Source: Accumulibacter sp. (GTDB lineage Bacteria; Pseudomonadota; Gammaproteobacteria; Burkholderiales; Rhodocyclaceae). From it: a stretch of DNA of 64,000 nt. A program made the position numbers and the translations under genes. The stretch spans positions 3,658,001 through 3,722,000 of the forward strand of contig NZ_JAZKUG010000001.1 of NCBI RefSeq assembly GCF_036625195.1, read 5' to 3'. Positions 8,688 to 18,159 of this stretch are shown here, one piece after another. The notes below the pieces were generated by a model, which made no database searches, had not been told where the DNA came from, and saw only the letters and a list, made by a program, of their open reading frames with translations. Each line of letters starts with the position of its first letter. The stretch's first letter is position 1.

Positions 8688-11600
8688 TCGAGAACCTGAC
8701 CTATGCCAACCCGCTGCCCAACCCCGAGCCCAGCCGCACCATCTCGCTGAGCCTGTCCGACGGCGACGGTGGCGTCACCGCGCCGAAAGCGATCACCATC
8801 AACATCACGGCGCAGCCGGACGGTGCCTCGCTCTACGGCGCCGAGAAGGTGGTCAACAGCACGATCGGATCCACGCAGGATAACCCGTCGATTGCCTATC
8901 TCGGCAACGACAACTACGTGGTGGTGTGGACCGACAACAGCGGTCAGGACGGCAACGCCCAGGGCGTATTCGCCCGCGTCTACGACAGCAACGACAACCC
9001 GCTGGCGCCCGAGTTCCAGGTCAACACCACCTTCGCCAGCACACAGTGGCAGCCGACGGTGGTGGCGCTGCAGGGCGGCGGCTTCACCGTCGCCTGGGCC
9101 GGGTACAACCAGATTGGTTCGACGGGCTACGACGTGGTCGGCCGCACCTTCGACAACACCGGCGCGGCCACCAGCGCCGAGTTCGTCATCAACAACCCGG
9201 CGGCGATCTACGCCAATTACGACCAGTCGCAGCCCACTCTTGCTGCGTTGCAGAATGGCGGTTTCGTCGCGGTGTGGTACGGGGTGTATGACCAGAGCAG
9301 CAATTCGCCCTACCAGATCTGGGGTCAGCGATTCGATAACGCGGGCGCGAAGGATGGCGACGTGTTCAGTGTCAACACCAGCGCCGGGTATGAGGGTTAT
9401 GAACAGAGCGCTCCGTCGATCACCACGCTGGCGGATGGCCGTTTCGTGGTGGTCTGGCAGTCCTATGCTGAGGATGGCAGCAGCTACGGCGTCTACGGCC
9501 AGCGCTTCAACGCCGACGGCAGCAAGGACGGTACCGAGTTCCGCGCCAACACCTACACCGCCAACGGCCAGCGCCAGCCGGACGTGGCGGCTCTGAACGA
9601 TGGCGGCTACGTGGTGGTCTGGAGTTCCGACAGCTACCAGGATACGGACGGCTGGGGCGTCTATGGCCAACGTTACGACTCGGCAGGGAATGCGGTGGGT
9701 GGAGAATTCCGCGTCAACTACTCCGTATCCGGCAACCAGTCCCTCCCGGCGGTGGCCGCGCTGGCGAACGGCGGCTTCGCCGTCAGCTGGACCAACGGTG
9801 ATGAAATCCTGTTCCAGCAATACGATGCCGCGGGCCGCAAGGTCGACAGCGAGCAACTGGTCAACCCGACCGCGAACAACGAGTACAGCAATGACTCCGA
9901 CCTGGTCGGCACGCCCGATGGCGGCTTCATCCTGACCTGGGGCGGTTACAACTACGGCAACGCCACCTACGACGTCTTCCTGCAGCGCTACAACAACCAG
10001 GCGCCGCAGGTGCAGGATGTGTCGGTGGTGGGGCCGGAAGACGCCCCGATCATCCTCAGCGATGACCTCTTCGCCTCCGGCTTCTTCGACGCCGAGGGGC
10101 AGACCCTGGCGGCGATCAAGATCGTCACCCTGCCGGCTTCCGGCATCCTCAAGCTCGACGGAGTCGCCGTGACGCCCGGCCAGGTCATTTCCGTGGCCGA
10201 CCTGGCTGCCGACAAGCTGACCTACCAGGGCAACCTGAACTTCTACGGAGCAGACCAGTTCCGCTGGAACGGCAGTGATGGCAACGTCTTTGCCACGACA
10301 TCGGTGTTCACCAATATCACCATCAATAACGTCAACGATGGACCGGCGCTGGAAGCCGGCGCGGGTCAGACGGCCAACGAGGGCGCCTACTTCACGCACA
10401 CCATCACCATTGGCGATCCCGATCCTTCCGACGTCCATCTGGTGACGGTCAGCTGGGTTGGTAGCGGCGGCCAGACTGGTGGCTACAGTTTCACCACGGG
10501 TGCGGGCAACCCAGCCCTCGGGCTGACCCCGCCCGATGATGGTACCTATACGGTGACCGTCACCGCCAACGATCAACAGGGCCAAGCCAACAGCATCGAG
10601 ACCGACAGCTTCGACGTCACGGTCAACAACGTGGCGCCGACGCTGCCCTACCTGTCCGGCAATAGCACGGTCGAGCAGGGCCAGGTCTATACGCTGGACC
10701 TGAGCGGGCCGAGTGACTGGGGGCCAGTGTATGATCCCGGCACCGACACGGTCACTGAGTACCGCATCGACTGGGGCGACAGCACTGCAGTTCAGATCAT
10801 CGCGGCGGGATCTCTGCCGGCGAATGGGCAGGTCACCCACACCTACGCGACGGCGGGCACGCCGACCATCCGCATCGCGCTGGTCGACGAGGACGGCACC
10901 CACGCCGACGCCGGCACCAAGTCCATCACCGTGGCGCCGCCGGCCGAAGTCATCGTCGTCGATGCCGGCGCCGATGCAAGCATCGACGAGGGCACGCTGT
11001 TCAGCCGCATCATCAGCTTCACCGATCCGGCCGACCAGGACCCGGCTGGCCGAAATGTGACGGTCGACTGGGGCGACGGTTCGGGCGCCGAGAACTTCCG
11101 CATCAGCACCGGCCAGACCAGCTTCAACATCCAGCATGTGTTCGCCGACAATCGGACCACGCCCTACACCGTCACCGTGACCGTCGATGACGATGGCTTC
11201 CAGTCGGATGCGGACAGCTTCGACGTCACGGTCAACAACGTGGCGCCCAGCTTGTCGCTGGGGGGCAACGGCAGCACGCCGGAGGGCGCTGTATACACCC
11301 TCGTTCTTGGCAGCGTGGTCGACCCGGGCAACGACAGCGTCTCCAGCTACGTCGTGCACTGGGGCGACGGCAACACCCAGAGCTTCCTGCCGAGCGATCT
11401 GCTCCCGAGCCGCGAAGTACACCATGTGTACAACGACGGCGACGTCAGCGGGACGAGCCGCACGATCACCGTGGACCTGGTGGACGAGGATGGCACGCAT
11501 GCCAACGTTGCCGGCAAGTCGATTACGGTCACCAACGTCGCACCCGGCGTGCCACTGAGTGGCGCTGATTCAGTCAGCGAGGGTACTGCGTATGTTCTGA

Positions 11601-14600
11601 ACGTCGGCGCAGCCGTCGATCCCGGTGTCGACACCCCGACGCTCTATCGCATCGACTGGGGCGACGGCAGTCCGGCCACGGACTTCACGCCCACCAACTA
11701 CGCGAACCTGTTGGCGGCGGGCGGCAACGTCAGCCACACCTACGCCGACGGCGCGGCCAGCGGAACTCCGCGCACCATCGTCATGCAGGTGCTGGACGAA
11801 GACGGTCCGCACAACGCCGGCAGCAAGGCCGTCACGGTGAACAACGTGGCGCCGACGATCGCCCTGGGCGGTGGCGCCAGCGTCGACGAAGGGGCGACCT
11901 ACACCCTGACGCTGGGCGCGGTGAGCGACCCGGGAGTCGACTCGGTGACCAGCTACGTGGTTCACTGGGGTGACGGCACGTCTGACACCTATGGTGCCGC
12001 AGGCGACGTCACGCATGTGTACGCTGACGGCCTGTCCAGCCCGACCATCACGGTGGACCTGGTGGACGAGGACGGCACCTACATCAACGCCGGCAGCAAG
12101 GCCGTCACGGTGAACAACGTGGCGCCGACGATCGCCCTGGGCGGTGGCGCCAGCGTCGACGAAGGGGCGACCTACACCCTGACGCTGGGCGCGGTGAGCG
12201 ATCCGGGAGTCGACTCGGTGACCAGCTACGTGGTTCACTGGGGTGACGGCACGTCTGACACCTATGGTGCCGCAGGCGACGTGACGCACGTGTACGCTGA
12301 CGGCCTGTCCAGCCCGACCATCACGGTGGACCTGGTGGACGAGGACGGCACCCACATCAACGCCGGCAGCAAGGCCGTCACGGTGAACAACGTGGCGCCG
12401 ACGATCGCCTTGGGCGGTGGCGCCAGCGTCGACGAAGGGGCGACCTACACCCTGACGCTGGGCGCGGTGAGCGACCCGGGCAGCGACTCGGTGACCAGCT
12501 ACGTGGTTCACTGGGGTGACGGCACGTCTGACACCTATGGTGCCGCAGGCGACGTGACGCACGTGTACGCCGACGGCCTGTCCAGCCCGACCATCACGGT
12601 GGACCTGGTGGACGAGGACGGCACCCACATCAACGCCGGCAGCAAGGCCGTCACGGTGAACAACGTGGCGCCGACGATCGCCCTGGGCGGTGGCGCCAGC
12701 GTCGACGAAGGGGCGACCTACACCCTGACGCTGGGCGCGGTGAGCGACCCGGGAGTCGACTCGGTGACCAGCTACGTGGTTCACTGGGGTGACGGCACGT
12801 CTGACACCTATGGTGCAGCAGGCGACGTGACGCACGTGTACGCCGACGGCCTGTCCAGCCCGACCATCACGGTGGACCTGGTGGACGAGGACGGCACCTA
12901 CATCAACGCCGGCAGCAAGGCCGTCACGGTGAACAACGTGGCGCCGACGATCGCCCTGGGCGGTGGCGCCAGCGTCGACGAAGGGGCGACCTACACCCTG
13001 ACGCTGGGCGCGGTGAGCGACCCGGGAGTCGACTCGGTGACCAGCTACGTGGTTCACTGGGGTGACGGCACGTCTGACACCTATGGTGCAGCAGGCGACG
13101 TGACGCACGTGTACGCTGACGGCCTGTCCAGCCCGACCATCACGGTGGACCTGGTGGACGAGGACGGCACCTACATCAACGCCGGCAGCAAGGCCGTCAC
13201 GGTGAACAACGTGGCGCCGACGATCGCCCTGGGCGGTGGCGCCAGCGTCGACGAAGGGGCGACCTACACCCTGACGCTGGGCGCGGTGAGCGATCCGGGA
13301 GTCGACTCGGTGACCAGCTACGTGGTTCACTGGGGTGACGGCACGTCTGACACCTATGGTGCAGCAGGCGACGTGACGCACGTGTACGCCGACGGCCTGT
13401 CCAGCCCGACCATCACGGTGGACCTGGTGGACGAGGACGGCACCCACATCAACGCCGGCAGCAAGGCCGTCACGGTGAACAACGTGGCGCCGACGATCGC
13501 CCTTTCGGGCGCGGCCAACGTGGTCGAGGACACGGTCTACACCCTCAACCTGGGCAGCATCACCGACCCGGGCAGCGATACGGTGACCAGCTACGTGGTG
13601 CATTGGGGCGACGGCACCGACGACACCTACGCGGCTGGCGGCGATGTCACCCACACCTACGCCGACCCCGGCAACTACCCCATCAGCGTGGACGTGGTGG
13701 ACGAGGACGGCACTCATACTGCAGCCGGCGGCACGTCGGTCACGGTGGACGCGGCTTCGGCAACCCTGAGCATCAATGCAGGCGCCGACGCCACCCTGTC
13801 TGAAGGCGACACCTTCACCCGCAGCATCGCCTTCGGCGACGGCAGCGACGACGGCGCGGCGGGCTGGAGCTACGGCATCGACTACGGCGATGGCAGCGCC
13901 CCGGTCACCGGCACTACCTTGACCAAGAGCCTGGATCTGAGTCACGTGTATGCCGATGGCAGTGACAGCCATACCGTCACCGTCACGCTGACCGACGAGG
14001 TGGGCGAAACCGCCAGCGACAGCTTCCTGGTCACGGTGAACAACGTGGCGCCGACGATCGCCCTGGGCGGTGGCGCCAGCGTCGACGAAGGGGCGACCTA
14101 CACCCTGACGCTGGGCGCGGTGAGCGACCCGGGAGTCGACTCGGTGACCAGCTACGTGGTTCACTGGGGTGACGGCACGTCTGACACCTATGGTGCCGCA
14201 GGCGACGTCACGCATGTGTACGCTGACGGCCTGTCCAGCCCGACCATCACGGTGGACCTGGTGGACGAGGACGGCACCTACATCAACGCCGGCAGCAAGG
14301 CCGTCACGGTGAACAACGTGGCGCCGACGATCGCCCTGGGCGGTGGCGCCAGCGTCGACGAAGGGGCGACCTACACCCTGACGCTGGGCGCGGTGAGCGA
14401 TCCGGGAGTCGACTCGGTGACCAGCTACGTGGTTCACTGGGGTGACGGCACGTCTGACACCTATGGTGCAGCAGGCGACGTGACGCACGTGTACGCTGAC
14501 GGCCTGTCCAGCCCGACCATCACGGTGGACCTGGTGGACGAGGACGGCACCCACATCAACGCCGGCAGCAAGGCCGTCACGGTGAACAACGTGGCGCCGA

Positions 14601-17600
14601 CGATCGCCCTTTCGGGCGCGGCCAACGTGGTCGAGGACACGGTCTACACCCTCAACCTGGGCAGCATCACCGACCCGGGCAGCGATACGGTGACCAGCTA
14701 CGTGGTGCATTGGGGCGACGGCACCGACGACACCTACGCGGCTGGCGGCGATGTCACCCACACCTACGCCGACCCCGGCAACTACCCCATCAGCGTGGGC
14801 GTGGTGGACGAGGACGGCACCTTCATCGGTGTCGCCAACAAGGCCGTCACCGTCAATGCGACTGGTGGCGGCAACACTGCCCCGGTGGCGGACGACGAGT
14901 CGTACTCGATGCGGCCCGGCGAGACGCTCAACATCGCCGCGCCTGGCGTCCTGGATGGCGATACCGACGCCGACGGCGACCCGCTCAGCCTCCTCAGCGT
15001 CAACGTCACCGGTCTGCAGGGCAGCCTTGCGCCGCAGCTCGACGGCAGCTTCAGTTTCACGCCGAACGCGGGCTTCAGCGGACAGACGAGCTTCAGCTAC
15101 ACGGTGGGTGACGGCTTTGGCGGTACCGATACCGGCACGGTGACGATCGACGTCATCAACACGGCCCCGGTGGCGGACGACGAGTCGTACTCGATGCGGC
15201 CCGGCGAGACGCTCAACATCGCCGCGCCTGGCGTCCTGGATGGCGATACCGACGCCGACGGCGACCCGCTCAGCCTCCTCAGCGTCAACGTCACCGGTCT
15301 GCAGGGCAGCCTTGCGCCGCAGCTCGACGGCAGCTTCAGTTTCACGCCGAACGCGGGCTTCAGCGGACAGACGAGCTTCAGCTACACGGTGGGTGACGGC
15401 TTTGGCGGTACCGATACCGGCACGGTGACGATCGACGTCATCAACACGGCCCCGGTGGCGGACGACGAGTCGTACTCGATGCGACCCGGCGAGACGCTCA
15501 ACATCGCCGCACCGGGCGTACTCGATGGCGATACCGACGCCGACGGCGACCCGCTCAGCCTCCTCAGCGTCAACGTCACCGGTCTGCAGGGCAGCCTTGC
15601 GCCGCAGCTCGACGGCAGCTTCAGTTTCACGCCGAACGCGGGCTTCAGCGGGCAGACGAGCTTCAGCTACACCGTGGGTGACGGCTTCGGCGGTACCGAT
15701 ACCGGCACGGTGACGATCGACGTCATCAACACGGCCCCGGTGGCGGACGACGAGTCGTACTCGATGCGACCCGGCGAGACGCTCACCATCGCCGCACCGG
15801 GCGTGCTCGATGGCGATACCGACGCCGACGGCGACCCGCTCAGCCTCCTCAGCGTCAACGTCACCGGTCTGCAGGGCAGCCTTGCGCCGCAGCTCGACGG
15901 CAGCTTCAGTTTCACGCCGAACGCGGGCTTCAGCGGGCAGACGAGCTTCAGCTACACCGTGGGTGACGGCTTCGGCGGTACCGATACCGGCACGGTGACG
16001 ATCGACGTCATCAACACGGCCCCGGTGGCGGACGACGAGTCGTACTCGATGCGACCCGGCGAGACGCTCACCATCGCCGCACCGGGCGTGCTCGATGGCG
16101 ATACCGACGCCGACGGCGACCCGCTCAGCCTCCTCAGCGTCAACGTCACCGGTCTGCAGGGCAGCCTTGCGCCGCAGCTCGACGGCAGCTTCAGTTTCAC
16201 GCCGAACGCGGGCTTCAGCGGGCAGACGAGCTTCAGCTACACGGTGGGTGACGGCTTTGGCGGTACCGATACCGGCACGGTGACGATCGATGTCATCAAC
16301 ACGGCCCCGGTGGCGGACGACGAGTCGTACTCGATGCGGCCCGGCGAGACGCTCAACATCGCCGCACCGGGGGTGCTCGATGGCGATACCGATGCCGACG
16401 GCGATCCGCTCAGCGTCGTCGGCGTCAACGTGACCGGTCTGCAGGGCACGCTCGTTGCGCTGGCCGATGGCAGCTTCAGCTTCACGCCCAACGCGGGCTT
16501 CAGCGGCCAGACCAGCTTCAGCTACACGGTCGGCGACGGCTTCGGTGGCTTCGCTGGCGGCACGGTGACGATCGACGTCATCAACACCGACCCGGTGGCC
16601 GACGACGAGTCGTACTCGATGCGGCCCGGCGAGACGCTCAACATCGCCGCACCGGGGGTGCTCGATGGCGATACCGATGCCGACGGCGATCCGCTCAGCG
16701 TCGTCGGCGTCAACGTGACCGGTCTGCAGGGCACGCTCGTTGCGCTGGCCGATGGCAGCTTCAGCTTCACGCCCGACGCGGGCTTCACCGGCCAGACCAG
16801 CTTCAGCTACACGGTCGGCGACGGCTTCGGCGGCTTCGGCACGGCAATCGTCACCATTGACGTCGCCCCGGCGACCCCGACCTTGGCCCTGGACGCCGGC
16901 CCAGACGATTCCGTGAATGAAGGCGATACCTTCAACCGGACAATCGTTTTCACTGACGGGCAGGACGACGGCGCGCTTGGCTGGAACTACAGCATCGACT
17001 ACGGCGACGGAAGTGTGCCGGTGACCGGCAACACGTTCCTCGCGAGCCTGACTCTCGACCATCGGTACGCCGACGGTGATGCCAGCCACAGCGTCAGCAT
17101 CACGATCACCGACGAACCGGGAGAAACCGTCAGCGACGGCTTCCAGCTCACGGTAAGCAACGTCGCGCCGGTGATCGCCCTCAGCGGTGCGGCGACGGTT
17201 GCCGAGGATACGGCGTACACCCTCAACCTGGGCGCGGTGAGCGATCCAGGAGTCGATACCGCGAGCAGCTACGTGGTTCACTGGGGTGACGGCAGCGACA
17301 GCAGCTATCCGACGCAGGGGGATGTGACGCACACCTACGCCAACCCCGGCAGCTATGCGATCACGGTCGACGTCGCGGACGAGGACGGAGTGCATGCGTC
17401 CGCCGGGCAACTGGCGGTGCAGGTGAACCCGGTGCTGCACCTTGGCAACGCCGTCGCCCGTTTGACGAGCGCGGCCCCCGACGCCTGGGTGACGGCGTGG
17501 AGTGCGCCGCAGGTCACGATCGCGCACAAGGCCGACTGGGACGACGCGGGCGAGACCTGGTCGGCAGTCAAGCTGCAGAATGGCAGCCCGGTGACCCTGT

Positions 17601-18106
17601 CGGGAACGGACGTTTACCTCGGCGACCTCGGGGTAAGCGGCCAGACCGCGCCGACCAGTGTCATCCGGCAGGAGATCGACGGCAGCGAAGGTCTGCGGCT
17701 GTTGCTCGACCGCGACGCCTCCCGGGCGACGCTCGACCTGTCGAACCTGAACCTCAACGACGACGGCTTGGCGGGTGCGGTCGAGGCAGGGCGGCTGCAG
17801 GCATTCGACAGCCTTGGGAATCTCGTCGGCGAGGTGCTGTTCGACGGCGCCAACGCGGCCGGGACGCAGGAAGTCACCCTCAGTTCGGCGGCCGGCTTCC
17901 GCTCGCTGGTGCTCACCAGCGGCGCCTATGACGGAGCGAACTTCGTCGATGGGGCCTACGTGGATGGGGCCGGGGACTTCGCGTCGGCGCCCTTCAGCAG
18001 CGGCGGCAAGCTGCACGGAAGTGAGTTCCTCGTCGATGCCGTCGAGTTCGAACTGATCCAGCTGGTGGGCGTCGGCTCATCCGCCGGCGGTAGCCTCATC
18101 ACTTGA
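8669..18106 (+). CDS. Giant repeat surface protein, C-terminal segment with PKD and 95-residue repeats
   Basis: This frame holds the C-terminal half of the giant protein, over 3,100 residues. In order it carries the end of a sandwich domain, the sixth seven-bladed module (to about 10000), a cadherin-like domain, about 18 PKD-like domains (SYVVHWGDG, VDLVDEDGT motifs) and seven 95-residue repeats (APVADDESYSMRPGE; GDTDADGDP suggests calcium binding) embedded among them. A unique C-terminal domain of about 220 residues ends in GSSAGGSLIT. I see no RTX nonapeptides, LPXTG or PEP-CTERM tail, so the export route is not evident; an uncleaved C-terminal type I secretion signal is possible. The first in-frame GTG is at 8849, but homology extends to 8669. 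PKD arrays are typical of surface and matrix proteins. Confidence 0.85.
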   Translation, partial: DAAEALIENLTYANPLPNPEPSRTISLSLSDGDGGVTAPKAITINITAQPDGASLYGAEKVVNSTIGSTQDNPSIAYLGNDNYVVVWTDNSGQDGNAQGVFARVYDSNDNPLAPEFQVNTTFASTQWQPTVVALQGGGFTVAWAGYNQIGSTGYDVVGRTFDNTGAATSAEFVINNPAAIYANYDQSQPTLAALQNGGFVAVWYGVYDQSSNSPYQIWGQRFDNAGAKDGDVFSVNTSAGYEGYEQSAPSITTLADGRFVVVWQSYAEDGSSYGVYGQRFNADGSKDGTEFRANTYTANGQRQPDVAALNDGGYVVVWSSDSYQDTDGWGVYGQRYDSAGNAVGGEFRVNYSVSGNQSLPAVAALANGGFAVSWTNGDEILFQQYDAAGRKVDSEQLVNPTANNEYSNDSDLVGTPDGGFILTWGGYNYGNATYDVFLQRYNNQAPQVQDVSVVGPEDAPIILSDDLFASGFFDAEGQTLAAIKIVTLPASGILKLDGVAVTPGQVISVADLAADKLTYQGNLNFYGADQFRWNGSDGNVFATTSVFTNITINNVNDGPALEAGAGQTANEGAYFTHTITIGDPDPSDVHLVTVSWVGSGGQTGGYSFTTGAGNPALGLTPPDDGTYTVTVTANDQQGQANSIETDSFDVTVNNVAPTLPYLSGNSTVEQGQVYTLDLSGPSDWGPVYDPGTDTVTEYRIDWGDSTAVQIIAAGSLPANGQVTHTYATAGTPTIRIALVDEDGTHADAGTKSITVAPPAEVIVVDAGADASIDEGTLFSRIISFTDPADQDPAGRNVTVDWGDGSGAENFRISTGQTSFNIQHVFADNRTTPYTVTVTVDDDGFQSDADSFDVTVNNVAPSLSLGGNGSTPEGAVYTLVLGSVVDPGNDSVSSYVVHWGDGNTQSFLPSDLLPSREVHHVYNDGDVSGTSRTITVDLVDEDGTHANVAGKSITVTNVAPGVPLSGADSVSEGTAYVLNVGAAVDPGVDTPTLYRIDWGDGSPATDFTPTNYANLLAAGGNVSHTYADGAASGTPRTIVMQVLDEDGPHNAGSKAVTVNNVAPTIALGGGASVDEGATYTLTLGAVSDPGVDSVTSYVVHWGDGTSDTYGAAGDVTHVYADGLSSPTITVDLVDEDGTYINAGSKAVTVNNVAPTIALGGGASVDEGATYTLTLGAVSDPGVDSVTSYVVHWGDGTSDTYGAAGDVTHVYADGLSSPTITVDLVDEDGTHINAGSKAVTVNNVAPTIALGGGASVDEGATYTLTLGAVSDPGSDSVTSYVVHWGDGTSDTYGAAGDVTHVYADGLSSPTITVDLVDEDGTHINAGSKAVTVNNVAPTIALGGGASVDEGATYTLTLGAVSDPGVDSVTSYVVHWGDGTSDTYGAAGDVTHVYADGLSSPTITVDLVDEDGTYINAGSKAVTVNNVAPTIALGGGASVDEGATYTLTLGAVSDPGVDSVTSYVVHWGDGTSDTYGAAGDVTHVYADGLSSPTITVDLVDEDGTYINAGSKAVTVNNVAPTIALGGGASVDEGATYTLTLGAVSDPGVDSVTSYVVHWGDGTSDTYGAAGDVTHVYADGLSSPTITVDLVDEDGTHINAGSKAVTVNNVAPTIALSGAANVVEDTVYTLNLGSITDPGSDTVTSYVVHWGDGTDDTYAAGGDVTHTYADPGNYPISVDVVDEDGTHTAAGGTSVTVDAASATLSINAGADATLSEGDTFTRSIAFGDGSDDGAAGWSYGIDYGDGSAPVTGTTLTKSLDLSHVYADGSDSHTVTVTLTDEVGETASDSFLVTVNNVAPTIALGGGASVDEGATYTLTLGAVSDPGVDSVTSYVVHWGDGTSDTYGAAGDVTHVYADGLSSPTITVDLVDEDGTYINAGSKAVTVNNVAPTIALGGGASVDEGATYTLTLGAVSDPGVDSVTSYVVHWGDGTSDTYGAAGDVTHVYADGLSSPTITVDLVDEDGTHINAGSKAVTVNNVAPTIALSGAANVVEDTVYTLNLGSITDPGSDTVTSYVVHWGDGTDDTYAAGGDVTHTYADPGNYPISVGVVDEDGTFIGVANKAVTVNATGGGNTAPVADDESYSMRPGETLNIAAPGVLDGDTDADGDPLSLLSVNVTGLQGSLAPQLDGSFSFTPNAGFSGQTSFSYTVGDGFGGTDTGTVTIDVINTAPVADDESYSMRPGETLNIAAPGVLDGDTDADGDPLSLLSVNVTGLQGSLAPQLDGSFSFTPNAGFSGQTSFSYTVGDGFGGTDTGTVTIDVINTAPVADDESYSMRPGETLNIAAPGVLDGDTDADGDPLSLLSVNVTGLQGSLAPQLDGSFSFTPNAGFSGQTSFSYTVGDGFGGTDTGTVTIDVINTAPVADDESYSMRPGETLTIAAPGVLDGDTDADGDPLSLLSVNVTGLQGSLAPQLDGSFSFTPNAGFSGQTSFSYTVGDGFGGTDTGTVTIDVINTAPVADDESYSMRPGETLTIAAPGVLDGDTDADGDPLSLLSVNVTGLQGSLAPQLDGSFSFTPNAGFSGQTSFSYTVGDGFGGTDTGTVTIDVINTAPVADDESYSMRPGETLNIAAPGVLDGDTDADGDPLSVVGVNVTGLQGTLVALADGSFSFTPNAGFSGQTSFSYTVGDGFGGFAGGTVTIDVINTDPVADDESYSMRPGETLNIAAPGVLDGDTDADGDPLSVVGVNVTGLQGTLVALADGSFSFTPDAGFTGQTSFSYTVGDGFGGFGTAIVTIDVAPATPTLALDAGPDDSVNEGDTFNRTIVFTDGQDDGALGWNYSIDYGDGSVPVTGNTFLASLTLDHRYADGDASHSVSITITDEPGETVSDGFQLTVSNVAPVIALSGAATVAEDTAYTLNLGAVSDPGVDTASSYVVHWGDGSDSSYPTQGDVTHTYANPGSYAITVDVADEDGVHASAGQLAVQVNPVLHLGNAVARLTSAAPDAWVTAWSAPQVTIAHKADWDDAGETWSAVKLQNGSPVTLSGTDVYLGDLGVSGQTAPTSVIRQEIDGSEGLRLLLDRDASRATLDLSNLNLNDDGLAGAVEAGRLQAFDSLGNLVGEVLFDGANAAGTQEVTLSSAAGFRSLVLTSGAYDGANFVDGAYVDGAGDFASAPFSSGGKLHGSEFLVDAVEFELIQLVGVGSSAGGSLIT
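11849..13486 (+). repeat. Six tandem 273-bp PKD repeats
   Basis: Six copies of a 91-codon unit begin at 11849, 12122, 12395, 12668, 12941 and 13214. Each encodes APTIALGGGASVDEGATYTL at its start and an AVTVNNV linker at its end. Copies differ by very few bases, for example GVDS/GSDS and GTY/GTH variants and synonymous changes. Near-identity at silent sites indicates recent expansion or gene conversion. Confidence 0.95.
14048..14593 (+). repeat. Two further 273-bp PKD repeats
   Basis: Two more copies of the same 91-codon unit start at 14048 and 14321. With the following variant PKD unit at 14594 (APTIALSGAANVV) they mirror the block at 13214-13722. That gives a segmental duplication with an offset of 1,107 bp, running to about 14829. 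Confidence 0.93.
14879..16873 (+). repeat. Seven tandem 285-bp Ig/cadherin-like repeats
   Basis: Seven copies of a 95-codon unit start at 14879, 15164, 15449, 15734, 16019, 16304 and 16589. Five carry SLLSVNVTGLQGSLAPQLDG and the last two carry SVVGVNVTGLQGTLVALADG. The conserved GDTDADGDP and SFSYTVGDGFGG motifs are those of tandem cadherin-like/Ig-like repeats of large bacterial adhesins. Confidence 0.95.
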
Positions 18107-18159
18107 GGAAGGGCACAGCCATGCTTTTCTCAACCATTACCCGACAGGAAGGAAGTTCC

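Noticed and set aside
11849..16873. Regular repeats considered as a CRISPR array or satellite
   Set aside because: The units are 273 or 285 bp, in frame, with no short repeat/spacer pattern, and encode PKD and Ig-like domains.
11570..18016. Open frame of 2,148 codons on the minus strand
   Set aside because: It is the antisense of the repeat array and mirrors its periodicity. High GC at third codon positions on the sense strand removes antisense stops. It has no protein-like domains and no plausible start.
16304..18106. RTX calcium-binding nonapeptides or a type I secretion signature
   Set aside because: The Asp/Gly-rich motifs (GDTDADGDP) recur once per 95 residues and do not form tandem GGxGxDxUx repeats.
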